A stretch of DNA of 64,000 nucleotides from Oscillospiraceae bacterium (GTDB lineage Bacteria; Bacillota; Clostridia; Oscillospirales; CAG-272): assembly GCA_015064205.1 (NCBI GenBank), contig SVSR01000001.1, positions 119,840 to 183,839 on the forward strand. Direction: 5' to 3'. Positions 1-9,841 of this stretch are shown here, in pieces. Position numbers and translations under genes: made by a program. The notes beneath the pieces are model-generated. The model did not search any database and was not told the origin of the DNA. It saw only the letters and a program-made list of their open reading frames with translations. Position 1 is the first letter of the stretch. Every line of letters starts with the position of its first letter.

Positions 1-1619
1 GATGCCAGGCTTTGCTTGAGTATAGTACCTTTTGGGCTTGTTGATTCTATATAGGTAACCTCTCCAAGCTTTAGCTTTCCTTCAGATAGCAAGAGCTTTG
101 CCGCTGCCTCGCTCTTTCCGAGAAAATCAGGAACGGTTACCGAGTATTCTTCTGCATTTTGCCCTTTGCTTATGGTAAGCTTGACCGTGTCGCCGTATTT
201 AACCGTTGTACCCTCTTCAGGATTTGTTGCGACAACGTAGCTTTCGGGAATATAGTCGTGGTATACGTATTCGCGTTCGGGATACAGCCCGAGTTCTTTA
301 AGGGCTATTTCGGCTTCATAATAGTATAAATACTTGTAATTATCAAGCTCCATCGTCTGCGCGCCTTTGCTGACGGTTATTGTTATCTTGCAGTCCTGTC
401 TGCCGGGAATAACCTTGCGTTTTTCGCCAACCTTGGGATCCTGATCAAGTATCGTATTTGCCGATGCTGAGTCAAAGACCTGCTCAAGCGTTACGTCATA
501 GTAATTGCCCTCAAGCTGATCAGCCAATTCCTGCGTATATATACCGCCGACAAGGTCGGGAATTTCAACTACTATTGCATCGTTGCCCGACGTGGCTTCA
601 AGAAAGGCTGAGATTATCGTTACTGCGCTTATAGCTGCAACTATAAGAAAAGCCGACGTTATACCTGCAATGATAGGTAACATTGAACGGTTTTGAGAAA
701 GACCTCTTTTTTTGCCTGAAGCGCTGTTATTAAAAAGATTTTCGTTATCTGCGCTGTGCTGTGTTACCTTAAATACTGCTTTGGGATTATTTTTTATCTG
801 AAGAAGATGCCTTAACATCTGAGAAGCGCTCTGAAAGCGGTGAGCGGGATTTTTTTCCATAGCGATGAGTATTATCTGCTCAAGACCGCGTACTATACTC
901 GGATTATGCTCACGGGGGGACGGAGGAGTAGATTTGACTTGCATAAGTGCAACCGAAACGGGACTTTCTGCCGTAAAGGGAAGCTTGCCCGTTGCCATTT
1001 CATACATAGTTGCGCCAAGTGAATACAGATCGCTTCTGTGATCTATTGTTCTTCCGCTTGCCTGCTCGGGGCTGATATAGAATACTGTGCCGATAGCCTT
1101 GTCGGTCATAGTTACCGTTTCCGCATTGGGAAGCTTTGCTATTCCGAAGTCTGCAACCTTTATAGAACCGTCGCGCAAAAGCATGATATTCTGCGGCTTG
1201 ATATCTCTGTGAACGATACCCTTTGAATGAGCGTGTTCAAGAGCTCTTAATATCTGTTCTGTAATGCTTACTACTTCTTTGAAGGAGAGGGCACCCTTTT
1301 TCTGCATATAATTTTTAAGAGTTATGCCTTCGATAAGCTCCATAACGATATATTTGAGGTTGTCCTTTACCGAAACGTCGAATATACTTACGATATTCGG
1401 ATGCGAGAGCATAGCGACGGCCTTGCTTTCGTTGATAAAGCGCTTTACAGCCTGCGTATCAGTGGAAATATCGTCCTTGAGCATTTTAACCGCTACGGGA
1501 CGGTTTTTGAGCATATCGTATGCTTCAAATACAACGGCCATACCGCCGATACCGATTATTTTTTTGATTTTATATCTACGGTCAAAAACCTGACCTACGT
1601 ATTTTTCGAAAAGATCCAT
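1..1619 (-). CDS. prkC: PASTA-domain Ser/Thr protein kinase (PrkC/PknB type), 3' end cut by window
   Basis: Membrane-anchored eukaryotic-type kinase that senses muropeptides or lipid II and phosphorylates cell-wall and translation proteins (family knowledge). The reading frame is absent from the ORF track because it runs off the left edge; I translated it from the ATG at 1619. Visible kinase motifs are a Gly-rich loop (IGIGGMAVVFEA), the ATP-binding Lys in PVAVKML, the catalytic loop HRDIKPQN and DFGIAK. A single membrane helix follows (PIIAGITSAFLIVAAISAVT), then at least two and probably three PASTA repeats such as VEIPDLVGG and VTVPDFLGK. It lies 51 nt downstream of its PP2C partner and is the last gene visible in the yicC operon. 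About 539 codons are present and the C-terminus is missing. Confidence 0.95.
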   Translation of the reverse strand, partial: MDLFEKYVGQVFDRRYKIKKIIGIGGMAVVFEAYDMLKNRPVAVKMLKDDISTDTQAVKRFINESKAVAMLSHPNIVSIFDVSVKDNLKYIVMELIEGITLKNYMQKKGALSFKEVVSITEQILRALEHAHSKGIVHRDIKPQNIMLLRDGSIKVADFGIAKLPNAETVTMTDKAIGTVFYISPEQASGRTIDHRSDLYSLGATMYEMATGKLPFTAESPVSVALMQVKSTPPSPREHNPSIVRGLEQIILIAMEKNPAHRFQSASQMLRHLLQIKNNPKAVFKVTQHSADNENLFNNSASGKKRGLSQNRSMLPIIAGITSAFLIVAAISAVTIISAFLEATSGNDAIVVEIPDLVGGIYTQELADQLEGNYYDVTLEQVFDSASANTILDQDPKVGEKRKVIPGRQDCKITITVSKGAQTMELDNYKYLYYYEAEIALKELGLYPEREYVYHDYIPESYVVATNPEEGTTVKYGDTVKLTISKGQNAEEYSVTVPDFLGKSEAAAKLLLSEGKLKLGEVTYIESTSPKGTILKQSLA

Positions 1620-1670
1620 TATTTTAACCTTTCTCACAGTGTATTTATACGTTATGTAATGCTTCTTACA

Positions 1671-2462
1671 CTATTGTACATTTTCTGCAGAGATCAGAAT
1701 AGCTGTAATGTTATCAGGCCCTCCTGCCTTCAGTGCCTGATCTATAAGCTTATCCACTGTTTTTTCAATGTGAGCCTGTGCAGTATCATTGCGAGAAATT
1801 GCTTTGTTTATTATTTTATGCATCACAAGGTTATCTACCTGACCGCACAGCCCGTCTGAGCATAAAAGTATCTTTGCGCCCGGATACTTGTCAAGGTCAA
1901 CTGTAAAGTAATCGCAGTCTATCTCGGGTTGTATTCCGACGGCACGTGTTATGCGGTTTCTGTACGGATGCGTTTTCGCCTCCTCTGGAGTGATATCGCC
2001 AACGTCAATAAGAAACTGAACGTATGAGTGGTCCTCGGATATCTGTGTGAGCTTTTTATTAGAATCAATATATAAACGGCTGTCGCCTATATTTGCAACG
2101 TAGAGTCTGTTTTTCACTATAAGTGCTGCAACAAGCGTTGTACCCATGCCGGCAAGCTCGCTCTGACTAAGCGACTTTGCATAAACTGCCTCGTTTGCAT
2201 CATAAACTGCGTGAGCAAGTGCGGCAGTTGCCTGCGTCTGATTAACAGAAGTGCATTTACTTAAATCAACAACGCTGTTGTTTTCAAAACTCTTCATAAA
2301 AAGCTCGATAGCCGTTTCGCTGGCAATATTACCGCCGCGAACGCCGCCCATGCCGTCGCATACAACTGCAAGCAGTACGTCGTCCGCGTAGCGCTTAACT
2401 GAAAAGCTGTCCTGATTTGTGGCTCTCACCTTTCCTATATTAGTCTTTCCGCAATAAATCAT
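1671..2462 (-). CDS. prpC: PP2C-family Ser/Thr protein phosphatase (PrpC/Stp)
   Basis: Mn/Mg-dependent phosphatase that reverses phosphorylation by the adjacent PASTA kinase. The 263-aa protein has the usual length of the bacterial Stp/PrpC class. The metal-binding motifs are visible in order: RATNQDS near the N-terminus, VVCDGMGG with the metal Asp, GMGTTLVAA, NIGDSRLY, LLCSDGL and GGPDNITAI at the C-terminus. No membrane helix or signal peptide is visible, so it is cytosolic. It lies between rlmN and the kinase in the common Firmicutes order rlmN-prpC-prkC, which indicates coupled expression of kinase and phosphatase. Confidence 0.95.
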   Translation of the reverse strand: MIYCGKTNIGKVRATNQDSFSVKRYADDVLLAVVCDGMGGVRGGNIASETAIELFMKSFENNSVVDLSKCTSVNQTQATAALAHAVYDANEAVYAKSLSQSELAGMGTTLVAALIVKNRLYVANIGDSRLYIDSNKKLTQISEDHSYVQFLIDVGDITPEEAKTHPYRNRITRAVGIQPEIDCDYFTVDLDKYPGAKILLCSDGLCGQVDNLVMHKIINKAISRNDTAQAHIEKTVDKLIDQALKAGGPDNITAILISAENVQ

Positions 2463-2506
2463 CTGAAGTTTTCCTTTCGATAGATAGTGATGCTTTAATC
2501 TATGCT

Positions 2507-3583
2507 TTATTTGTTAGTTATCAAACTTTTTTCTTTTTCGGCGCTTCTTCTCAGCTGACCGCAGGAAGCGTTGATGTCAGGTCCGAGCTTGCGTCTTACG
2601 GTTGCGTTTATCCGTCTTTTTTCAAGAGCTTCGGCAAATTTTTTAACTGCTTCAACAGAGCTTGTTTCAAAATCTCTTTCAGCAACCTCGTTAACGGGAA
2701 TGAGGTTAACGTGTATCGGCAGAAGTCTGCCGTTTTCGCTGAAATATTTATAAAAGAGATCGGCAAGCTTGTTTGCCTGCAACGGTGAATCGTTTTTGCC
2801 GGCGATAAGTGTGTATTCAAAGGAAATACGCCTGCCCGTTGTTATAAAGTATTCACGGCATGCACTTAGCAGAGCCCCTATGTTCCACTTGTTGTTGATC
2901 GGCATAATAGCCGAGCGTGTTTCATCATCACAAGCATGAAGCGATATCGAGAGGGTTATACCAAACTCCTCTTTTGCAAGCTCAAGTATTTTATCGGCAA
3001 GTCCGCAGGTTGAAAGCGATATATGCCTTGCTCCTATATTGAGACCTTCGTCTGAGGTGACAAGCTTTAAGAACTGTATAACGTTATCATAGTTATCAAG
3101 GGGCTCGCCGATTCCCATCATAACTATGTTCGAAATATCAGCGCCGTCAAAGTTTGCAACCGCTACCTGACCGAGCATCTCACCCGGCAGAAGCTTTCTT
3201 GTCATACCGCCTATTGTGGACGCGCAGAATCTGCAACCCATATTGCAACCAACCTCGCTTGAAATACAAATCGTATTTCCGTGAGAGTAGTGCATAACAA
3301 CGCTTTCTATATAATTTCCGTCATATAGTTTGAACAGATATTTAACAGTACCGTCTATTTTCGATACGAGCTTCTTTTCAATTTTGGGAAGCGAGCAGAA
3401 CAATTCTTCAGAGAGCTTTTTCCTAAGCTCTTTTGAAAGATTTGTCATATTATCAAAGCCCGCACCCTTGCACAGCCACTTAAATATCTGATCTGCTCTG
3501 AAACGGGGAAGGCCATAATTTTCTGTAAGATAGGCTGTGAGCTCGCTTTTACTCATCGAAATTATATCGGGCTTGTCTGTCAA
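2507..3583 (-). CDS. rlmN: 23S rRNA (adenine2503-C2)-methyltransferase RlmN
   Basis: Radical-SAM dual-specificity RNA methyltransferase that makes m2A2503 in 23S rRNA and m2A37 in some tRNAs. The CxxxCxxC cluster motif is visible as CNMGCRFC at about residues 114-121. The start is TTG at 3583: an AGGAGGT Shine-Dalgarno lies 7 nt upstream and the product begins MTDKPDIISM. Length (358 aa) fits the family. Late conserved Cys residues occur in LSTCGLADK and near the C-terminus in INASCGQLR; one of these should be the methyl-carrying cysteine. It is part of the rsmB-rlmN-prpC-prkC segment of the operon. Confidence 0.95.
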   Translation of the reverse strand: MTDKPDIISMSKSELTAYLTENYGLPRFRADQIFKWLCKGAGFDNMTNLSKELRKKLSEELFCSLPKIEKKLVSKIDGTVKYLFKLYDGNYIESVVMHYSHGNTICISSEVGCNMGCRFCASTIGGMTRKLLPGEMLGQVAVANFDGADISNIVMMGIGEPLDNYDNVIQFLKLVTSDEGLNIGARHISLSTCGLADKILELAKEEFGITLSISLHACDDETRSAIMPINNKWNIGALLSACREYFITTGRRISFEYTLIAGKNDSPLQANKLADLFYKYFSENGRLLPIHVNLIPVNEVAERDFETSSVEAVKKFAEALEKRRINATVRRKLGPDINASCGQLRRSAEKEKSLITNK

Positions 3584-3604
3584 AGCTATGACCTCCTTTG
3601 CGTT

Positions 3605-4996
3605 TTATTTTCTTTTCATCTTTGCGATGAAGAAACCATCTGTATTATGAATATGTGTAAATAAGGTTAAAAATCCCTGCTTACTTTCAATTGTTTGTCC
3701 GTTTTCTGAAACAAGTGAGAATTCGCACGGCTCAAAATCGGGATTGTCGGATAAAAATTTTTTTACGTTATTCTCGTTTTCATCAGGATTTAATGTGCAG
3801 GTCGAATATACGAGCACACCGCCGGGCTTTACGTATTTTGAACAGTTGTAAAGTATTTTTCTCTGTATTTCGGGAAGCCTTTCTATATCTGACGGGTCTT
3901 TGTATCTGACCTCAGGCTTTTTAGATATTACACCAAGCCCTGAGCAGGGAACGTCACAAAGCACCCTGTCGGCACCGCATCCGTTTATACCTGCAAGCTC
4001 TTCATCAAATTTTGAAGAGTCGGCTTCTTTTGTTTTTATAATGCCGATCCCAAGCCTTGCGGCGCCTCTTTCTATAAGTGAAAGCTTACTTTGGTGAAGA
4101 TCGCACGATATTATTTCACCGCGGTTTTCCATCAGAATTGCGCTCGAAAAGCTTTTGCCGCCGGGGCAAGCGCAACAGTCTATAATTTTTTCATCAGGCA
4201 GAGCGCCGAGAATAATGGAAGCAAGCTGCGACGCTTCGTCCTGAACGAATATTTTGCCCGATTCAAAAAGGTCTGAAAGCTCCGATACCGCCCCGCCGTC
4301 GCAGATTATGCCAAACGGTGAAAAGCTTGTCTTTTTTGCATTTATACCGCGCTCATTAATAATTGTGAGAACTGAATCACGGTCAGCCTTAATGGTGTTG
4401 ACCCTGAAACTGGTGCTTCTGTTTTCGTTTTGCGCAGACATTATTTTTTCTGCTTCTGTATCTGAGTATGATACGGCAAAATGCTCGCACAGCCATTTCG
4501 GATATGAGTATAATACCGACATCCGTTCATATTTGCCAAGCAAATCGAGCTTGCTTTTAAACGGCTCGCAGTCTAAAATCTCAGAAAGATTTTTAATGTT
4601 TTTACCGCTTGTAGCTCTTAGAAAACTTCTCAGTATCGCATTTACAAATCCGCCGAGTCCTTTGTTTGCATGAGAAACAGAAAGCTTCACGCTCTCGTCA
4701 ACCGCCGCGCTATCGGGTATCTTATCCATAAACATAAGCTGATAAAACCCGAGCCGCAGAGGTATTATAACGGCACGGTCAAGCTTGTCGACAGGGCGGA
4801 TTGAAAGAGAGGAGATTATAAAATCAAGCGTGAGCCGTCTTTCGATAACACCGTAAACGAGTGATACGTAAAGTCCCTTTTCAGCGCCTTTGAGAGAATA
4901 TTTTTTTGTTGTAGCGTCTATTTCAAGATTTGAATATTTCTTCTGCTTTTCGCATCTTTCAAGCGAAAGATAAGCAATTTCACGGGCGCTGTGCAA
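3605..4996 (-). CDS. rsmB: 16S rRNA (cytosine967-C5)-methyltransferase RsmB
   Basis: SAM-dependent m5C methyltransferase acting on 16S rRNA C967. The 463-aa protein has an N-terminal NusB-like RNA-binding domain (about residues 1-140) and a C-terminal Rossmann methyltransferase. Signature motifs are CCACPGGKS for SAM binding, the DVPCSGLG motif IV and the YSTCTLNPDEN motif VI carrying the nucleophilic Cys. The start codon is TTG at 4996, preceded by GGAGGT with 7-nt spacing. The adjacent upstream gene encodes a zinc metallopeptidase 18 nt away, as in many Clostridia. Confidence 0.94.
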   Translation of the reverse strand: MHSAREIAYLSLERCEKQKKYSNLEIDATTKKYSLKGAEKGLYVSLVYGVIERRLTLDFIISSLSIRPVDKLDRAVIIPLRLGFYQLMFMDKIPDSAAVDESVKLSVSHANKGLGGFVNAILRSFLRATSGKNIKNLSEILDCEPFKSKLDLLGKYERMSVLYSYPKWLCEHFAVSYSDTEAEKIMSAQNENRSTSFRVNTIKADRDSVLTIINERGINAKKTSFSPFGIICDGGAVSELSDLFESGKIFVQDEASQLASIILGALPDEKIIDCCACPGGKSFSSAILMENRGEIISCDLHQSKLSLIERGAARLGIGIIKTKEADSSKFDEELAGINGCGADRVLCDVPCSGLGVISKKPEVRYKDPSDIERLPEIQRKILYNCSKYVKPGGVLVYSTCTLNPDENENNVKKFLSDNPDFEPCEFSLVSENGQTIESKQGFLTLFTHIHNTDGFFIAKMKRK

Positions 4997-5014
4997 GGCA
5001 TTGACCTCCGTCTT

Positions 5015-5707
5015 TTATCTTCTTGACGATCTGTTAACAAGCGAAATAAGTCTCAAAAGGTTTGCAAGTGATACCGCAAGCGCAGCAACGTATGTCAGCG
5101 CCGCTGCTCTCAGTACTTTGCCTGAGGCCGATATTTCCTCGCCTGTCATGCGGCCGCCCGATTTCAATGCGTCGATAGCACGGTTACTTGCATTGAATTC
5201 CACGGGAAGCGTTACAAGCTGAAAAACCGTTGAGAGGCCGAACGCCGCAATTCCGATATATGCAAGTCCCGGCTGAGATAAAAGTATACCGAGAAGCACA
5301 AGCGGAAGTGCAAGATTAGATCCGATATTGGTTATCGGTATGATAGCGCTTCTGATCTTGATGGGCGTGTAGCCGACTGCGTGCTGAACCGCATGGCCTG
5401 CTTCGTGCGCGGCAACGCCAACAGCCGCGGCGGTGTTAGCCCCGTAAACCGAGTCTGAAAGCCTTATAACGTTGGCTTTAGGGTCATAGTGGTCTGTAAG
5501 ATTACCTGAAATCCTTTCAATCTTGACGTTACCAAGACCGTTTGCATCAAGAATTATTCTTGCGCTGTCGTATCCCGTCATACCGGGTACGTTTATTTTA
5601 CTGTATTTTTTAAAAGTTGACTGTACGTTAGACTGCGCCCAGAAGGCAAAAATTACAGCCGGCAGTACAAGCAAAAGATAGGTTGAATCTATACCGTAAA
5701 AGAACAT
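5015..5707 (-). CDS. Membrane zinc metallopeptidase, YugP-like
   Basis: The 230-aa membrane protein has an N-terminal transmembrane helix (LLLVLPAVIFAFWAQSNV), the zinc signature HEAGHAVQH at about residues 110-118, and hydrophobic C-terminal segments. This is the DUF2268/YugP-type neutral zinc metallopeptidase family, whose substrate is unknown. It sits between fmt and rsmB, a position conserved in many Clostridia, 15 nt downstream of fmt. The ATG at 5707 has a GGAG Shine-Dalgarno. The fold and zinc motif are clear; the role is not. Confidence 0.9.
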   Translation of the reverse strand: MFFYGIDSTYLLLVLPAVIFAFWAQSNVQSTFKKYSKINVPGMTGYDSARIILDANGLGNVKIERISGNLTDHYDPKANVIRLSDSVYGANTAAAVGVAAHEAGHAVQHAVGYTPIKIRSAIIPITNIGSNLALPLVLLGILLSQPGLAYIGIAAFGLSTVFQLVTLPVEFNASNRAIDALKSGGRMTGEEISASGKVLRAAALTYVAALAVSLANLLRLISLVNRSSRR

Positions 5708-5722
5708 ATTAAAAGCTCCCTT

Positions 5723-6667
5723 TTATTTTTCGGCGAAAAACATTCCTTCAAGCCCTTGCTTGCCGCGAATAAAATCATCGGCAGACATTCTTTTTTTGCC
5801 CTCGGGCAAAACGCCGGTTATACCGATAGAACCGCGCTTGCATGCAACAGTTATCATGCCGCCGTGCGTATCGGTTATTTTACCAACGGTATCGTCAGGA
5901 TTTTCGCCGTCACTACTTACTATAACCGAAGAAGTGAATTTTATCATTTTTGAGTCAAGATAAGCAAAAGACAAAGGAATCGGTGAAAGACCTCTTATTC
6001 TGTTGTGTATCTCATTTGCGCTTTCGGCAAAGCTTATAAGGCAGTCGTCTTTTGTTATTTTTTCTGCATACGTGGCAAGAGAGTCGTCCTGCTTTTCATA
6101 AACGTCCAGACCTTGGCGTATCAATTCAACAGCCTCGGCGATAGCATCTTTTGCACATTCTGCAAGCTTGTCGTGAACGCTTTCGAAATTATCGTTTTCG
6201 AGGATGTCGACAGTTTTCTTTAAAAGCATGTTGCCTGTGTCGAGTCCCTGTTCCATTTTCATAATCGTGATGCCCGTTTGGGTCTTGCCGTCGATTATAG
6301 CTCTCTGAATAGGTGCGGCGCCTCTGTATTCGGGAAGAAGCGAGCCGTGTACGTTTATACAGCCGAATTTCGGAAAATCGAGCACGTACAACGGAAGTAT
6401 CTTTCCGTAAGCCGCAACGATGATGAGCTCGGGAGTCAGCGCTTCAAGCTCGGGCAAAAATGCATTGTCCCTGAGCGTTTCGGGCTGATACACGGGTATA
6501 CCTCTTTCGAGCGCAGCCTTTTTAACTGCTGACTGAGCAAGCTCGTAACCGCGGCCACGCGGCTTGTCGGGCTGGGTTACCACGCCGACTATCTCGTCAT
6601 TCAAATCGCATATTTTTTCAAGAACGCTTGCCGCAAAATCGGGCGTTCCCATAAAAAGTATTTTCAT
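5723..6667 (-). CDS. fmt: Methionyl-tRNA formyltransferase
   Basis: Transfers a formyl group from 10-formyl-THF to Met-tRNAfMet so that translation can start. The 314-aa length is standard. The N-terminal formyltransferase fold shows FMGTPDFAASVL and the loop HGSLLPEYRGAAP, which carries the conserved catalytic and THF-binding residues. The C-terminal OB-like domain ends before KQGLEGMFF. Its ATG overlaps the def stop codon by one nucleotide (TAATG), so the two are probably translationally coupled. Deformylase and formyltransferase work in sequence on nascent chains. Confidence 0.97.
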   Translation of the reverse strand: MKILFMGTPDFAASVLEKICDLNDEIVGVVTQPDKPRGRGYELAQSAVKKAALERGIPVYQPETLRDNAFLPELEALTPELIIVAAYGKILPLYVLDFPKFGCINVHGSLLPEYRGAAPIQRAIIDGKTQTGITIMKMEQGLDTGNMLLKKTVDILENDNFESVHDKLAECAKDAIAEAVELIRQGLDVYEKQDDSLATYAEKITKDDCLISFAESANEIHNRIRGLSPIPLSFAYLDSKMIKFTSSVIVSSDGENPDDTVGKITDTHGGMITVACKRGSIGITGVLPEGKKRMSADDFIRGKQGLEGMFFAEK

Positions 6668-7182
6668 TATCCGTTTCCTCGTGAAGAGCGTCTTCTTCTG
6701 CTTCTTTTAGAACCTGACTGTAATTCTTCCTCGTCTATCATCCTAATGGTGCAGTCAATAAAAAGCTTGCCGTCAAGATGATCAATCTCATGGCAGAGTG
6801 CGCGGGCAAGAAGCCCCTCGCCCGTTACAGTGAAGCTTTCGCCGTGTCTGTTCATTGCGCGAACGGTCACCTTCATCGGCCTTTCTGTTACGCCCCACTG
6901 GTGTGGAAGAGAAAGACAACCCTCAACCTCGTTCTGAGAGCCAAAGCGTTCAATTATCTCGGGATTGATAAGCTCTATTGTATTGCCTTCTTCTACCTCA
7001 ACGAGAGCGATCCTGCGAAGAACGCCAACCTGTACTGCGGCAAGTCCGGCGCCCTCTGCCTTATGAAGCGTATCTCTCATATCGTCAAGCAGAGTGATTA
7101 TTCTGGGTGTTATCTGGTCGACCGGACGGCTTATACGTCTGAGTATGGGATCTTCGTCGGTGACTATATTAAGAAGTGCCAT
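6667..7182 (-). CDS. def: Peptide deformylase
   Basis: Metal-dependent enzyme that removes the N-formyl group from new proteins. All three family motifs are present: GAGLAAVQVG (motif I), EGCLSLP with the metal Cys (motif II) and HEIDHLDG with the metal histidines and catalytic Glu (motif III). The 171-aa protein has a basic tail rich in Arg and Ser (SKRSRRRRSS), longer than needed for catalysis and perhaps for ribosome or RNA contact (inference). It is sandwiched between priA and fmt with a 1-nt overlap to fmt. Confidence 0.97.
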   Translation of the reverse strand: MALLNIVTDEDPILRRISRPVDQITPRIITLLDDMRDTLHKAEGAGLAAVQVGVLRRIALVEVEEGNTIELINPEIIERFGSQNEVEGCLSLPHQWGVTERPMKVTVRAMNRHGESFTVTGEGLLARALCHEIDHLDGKLFIDCTIRMIDEEELQSGSKRSRRRRSSRGNG

Positions 7183-7196
7183 TTAAAGGGCTCCTT

Positions 7197-9476
7197 TCAT
7201 ATGTTTGTAGGATTTATGTCTGCGCTGACAGACACAGACGGATATTTTTGTGTGAACTCATTAAGTAATAGAGAGATAAGCTCTCTGCATTTTTTATTAA
7301 ATGCGCATTTTACAACTATACGCATACGGTATACGTTGTTAACCTTGTAAACAGGCGCTTCTATCGGTCTGAAAGCCGTTGCCGCAATATCCGAGTATTT
7401 TCCGCCGTTACCGATAAGCTCTTTTAGCCTTGCATCAAGCTCATTTGTTGCGATAAAGAGATCTTTTTCTTTTTGACTTGAAATGCTTATCAGCGCAAAA
7501 TCGCAAAACGGTGGAAATACGAGCGTTCGGCGAAGCTTTATTGCGCTTTTATAAAAGCTGTCGTAGTCCTGCGATGCGGCGTATGTAAGCGTTTCATTTT
7601 CGGGATTGTAGGTTTGTATGACTGCGCGTCCCGGCTTGCTTCCGCGCCCGGCTCTGCCTATAACCTGAGTTACAAGGGAAAACGCGCGCTCTGTTGCTCT
7701 GTAATCGTCAAGATAGAGAGCAGAGTCCGCATTGACTATTCCAACGAGCGTAACGTTCGGGAAATCGTGCCCCTTTGTTACCATTTGTGTGCCAAGTAAA
7801 ATGTCTGCTTTGTGTTCTCTGAAATCCTTGAGTATCTGCTCGTGGCGGAAGGTCGTATCTTCTGAATCTGATTTCCCCGATACGGTATCCGCGTCCATTC
7901 GGATGATTTTTGCATCAGGGAATTTTTCGATAAGCTCGTTTTCTGCAAGCTGTGTGCCAAAGCCCTTAAAATTAAGGTGTTTGCTTTGGCAGTTCGGGCA
8001 TACTGTGGGAAGCGGCTCTCTGTGCGCGCAATAATGGCACATAAGCGTGCCGCCATTTGAATTTTTCTTTTTATGAAGTGTCAGCGATACACTGCAGTTG
8101 GGGCAGCTTATAACCTCGCCGCACATAACGCAGGATACAAAATTATTATATCCGCGGCGGTTTACAAAAAGAATACTTTGCTCGCCGCGCTCAAGATTTT
8201 TTTGTATTTCATCCCTCAGAACACTTCCGATAACCGAGGTGTTACCTGAGAGAGAATCAAGCCTTGAGTCGGCAATTATAACCTCCGGAAGCTTTGCATC
8301 TCCATAGCGCTCTGTCAGTCTGACAAGCTTGTACTTTCCGCTTTCGGCTTTGTAAAAGCTTTCAAACGAGGGCGTTGCCGACGATAAGAGCATCAGCGCT
8401 CTGTGGTGCGCCGCCCTGTATCTTGCTATATCCTTGGTATGATATTTTGGCGACATATCCGATTTGAAGGTGTGCTCCTGTTCCTCGTCGAGCACTATCA
8501 TGCCGAGATTTTTGAGAGGCGCAAAAACGGCGCTTCTCGTTCCGATAACAACGTCGATGCCGCCTTGCTCTATCTTACGTCTTACGTCGAAGCGCTCGGC
8601 TTGGGTGAGAGAGGAGTGAAGCACTGCAACACGCTCTCCGTAATAAGAGCAGAACAAGTCTACCGTTTGCGGTGTCAGCGATATTTCGGGAACAAGCACG
8701 ATGACCGATCTGCCGCTTTGCACGGTTTTGTCTATAAGTGCTTTTATAACGCGTGTTTTTCCGCTTCCTGTTATGCCATAGAGGAGAGCCGCACGCGCTT
8801 CGTTTGCATCAAGCTCGCGTGATAATTCATCAAACGCTTTCTGCTGCGCTTTACTCAGCTCTGCTTCTTTTGCACCCGGCGCAGTCTTGCTGTATGAATT
8901 TCTGAAGAGTTCGGTCTTCTTACAATCCAAAAGTCCCTGTTCTACCATGCCGTTAAGCTGAGATGATGTGGCAGAGCATTTCTCAACAAGCTCCTTTTTT
9001 GTCAGCGCCCCGTTTTCACTCAAAAGGGTGACGATGCGCTGACGTACACTTCCGCGCACACTTGCAAGCCGTCCTGCTTCTGTAAGAGCATAGCTATACT
9101 CGTTTATAGCCTTAAGCTTTCCTTCTGCAATCTGCTCTACCGGGCCTGCCACAGTGTGAAGCGCGTCCGTGAACGTGCAGAAGGTGCGTTCCATTAAAAA
9201 TGCGCATAGCCCGAGCATTTCCTCATCAAGAGAAATACGGTCGGTTGCGACCGCGAGCACGGGCTTGACTTTATCATATTGACAGCTCGAGCCGACACGC
9301 ACAACAACGGCAAGCCGGCTGCGGTTTCCTCTTGAAAAAGGGACCTTTACTATTGTGCCGGGCACGACCTTACCCATGAGGTCAACGGGGATAAGATAAT
9401 CGTAGATCCTCTCTGCCGAAGAAGGCAGGTCGAGCACGTAAACTCCGGCGTATACGGCAGAGTTTTCTTCCCTCAT
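7197..9476 (-). CDS. priA: Primosomal protein N' (replication restart helicase PriA)
   Basis: A 3'-5' superfamily-2 helicase that reloads the replisome at stalled forks. The 759-aa protein has an N-terminal 3'BD-like domain, Walker A GITGSGKT, Walker B DEEQEH, and zinc-binding cysteine pairs in the segment CVMCGEVISCPNCS and CHYCAHREPLPTVCPNC. Helicase motifs V and VI follow (LLGTQMVTKGHDFP, QVIGRAGRGSKPG). It is the longest gene of the operon and lies 14 nt upstream of def. The coaBC gene often found just upstream is absent here. Confidence 0.96.
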   Translation of the reverse strand: MREENSAVYAGVYVLDLPSSAERIYDYLIPVDLMGKVVPGTIVKVPFSRGNRSRLAVVVRVGSSCQYDKVKPVLAVATDRISLDEEMLGLCAFLMERTFCTFTDALHTVAGPVEQIAEGKLKAINEYSYALTEAGRLASVRGSVRQRIVTLLSENGALTKKELVEKCSATSSQLNGMVEQGLLDCKKTELFRNSYSKTAPGAKEAELSKAQQKAFDELSRELDANEARAALLYGITGSGKTRVIKALIDKTVQSGRSVIVLVPEISLTPQTVDLFCSYYGERVAVLHSSLTQAERFDVRRKIEQGGIDVVIGTRSAVFAPLKNLGMIVLDEEQEHTFKSDMSPKYHTKDIARYRAAHHRALMLLSSATPSFESFYKAESGKYKLVRLTERYGDAKLPEVIIADSRLDSLSGNTSVIGSVLRDEIQKNLERGEQSILFVNRRGYNNFVSCVMCGEVISCPNCSVSLTLHKKKNSNGGTLMCHYCAHREPLPTVCPNCQSKHLNFKGFGTQLAENELIEKFPDAKIIRMDADTVSGKSDSEDTTFRHEQILKDFREHKADILLGTQMVTKGHDFPNVTLVGIVNADSALYLDDYRATERAFSLVTQVIGRAGRGSKPGRAVIQTYNPENETLTYAASQDYDSFYKSAIKLRRTLVFPPFCDFALISISSQKEKDLFIATNELDARLKELIGNGGKYSDIAATAFRPIEAPVYKVNNVYRMRIVVKCAFNKKCRELISLLLNEFTQKYPSVSVSADINPTNI

Positions 9477-9489
9477 AAATCTTTTGCGC

Positions 9490-9768
9490 TTATTCTTCGT
9501 CGAATATAAGCGACTCTTCCTTTATTCTGAATTCTCCCGAATCGAGACGGTTGATCGCCGTTTTAACAGCCTTGTCGTCGCGGAATTCGCGCTTTATCAT
9601 TGCGACTAAGCTCTTTTCAGTTTCCTTGTTGGAAATGAGCTTTTCAGCAGCTTCGCGCTGACGTACGTATTCGTCTGTTACAATACGTGCGCATTTTGCC
9701 GTTGCAACAACGAGTGTGTATCTGTTGAATTTGCCTTTTGTAAGGTTGTCGATCGACGGGTAAATCAT
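9490..9768 (-). CDS. rpoZ: DNA-directed RNA polymerase omega subunit
   Basis: Small subunit that helps assemble beta' into RNA polymerase. The product begins MIYPSIDNLTKGKFNRYTLVV, which matches the omega N-terminus with the YTLVVATAKCAR helix. The ORF track starts at an upstream TTG (9780), but that TTG overlaps the GGAG Shine-Dalgarno; the ATG at 9768, 6 nt after GGAG, is the real start, giving 92 aa. It is unusual that remA, not gmk, immediately precedes it. Confidence 0.88.
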   Translation of the reverse strand: MIYPSIDNLTKGKFNRYTLVVATAKCARIVTDEYVRQREAAEKLISNKETEKSLVAMIKREFRDDKAVKTAINRLDSGEFRIKEESLIFDEE

Positions 9769-9841
9769 AATGGTCTCCAATCTGCCGCACTGCGGCTCTG
9801 TTTAAATGCTGTGTTTTTATTTTTGACTTGTATTATTTTCC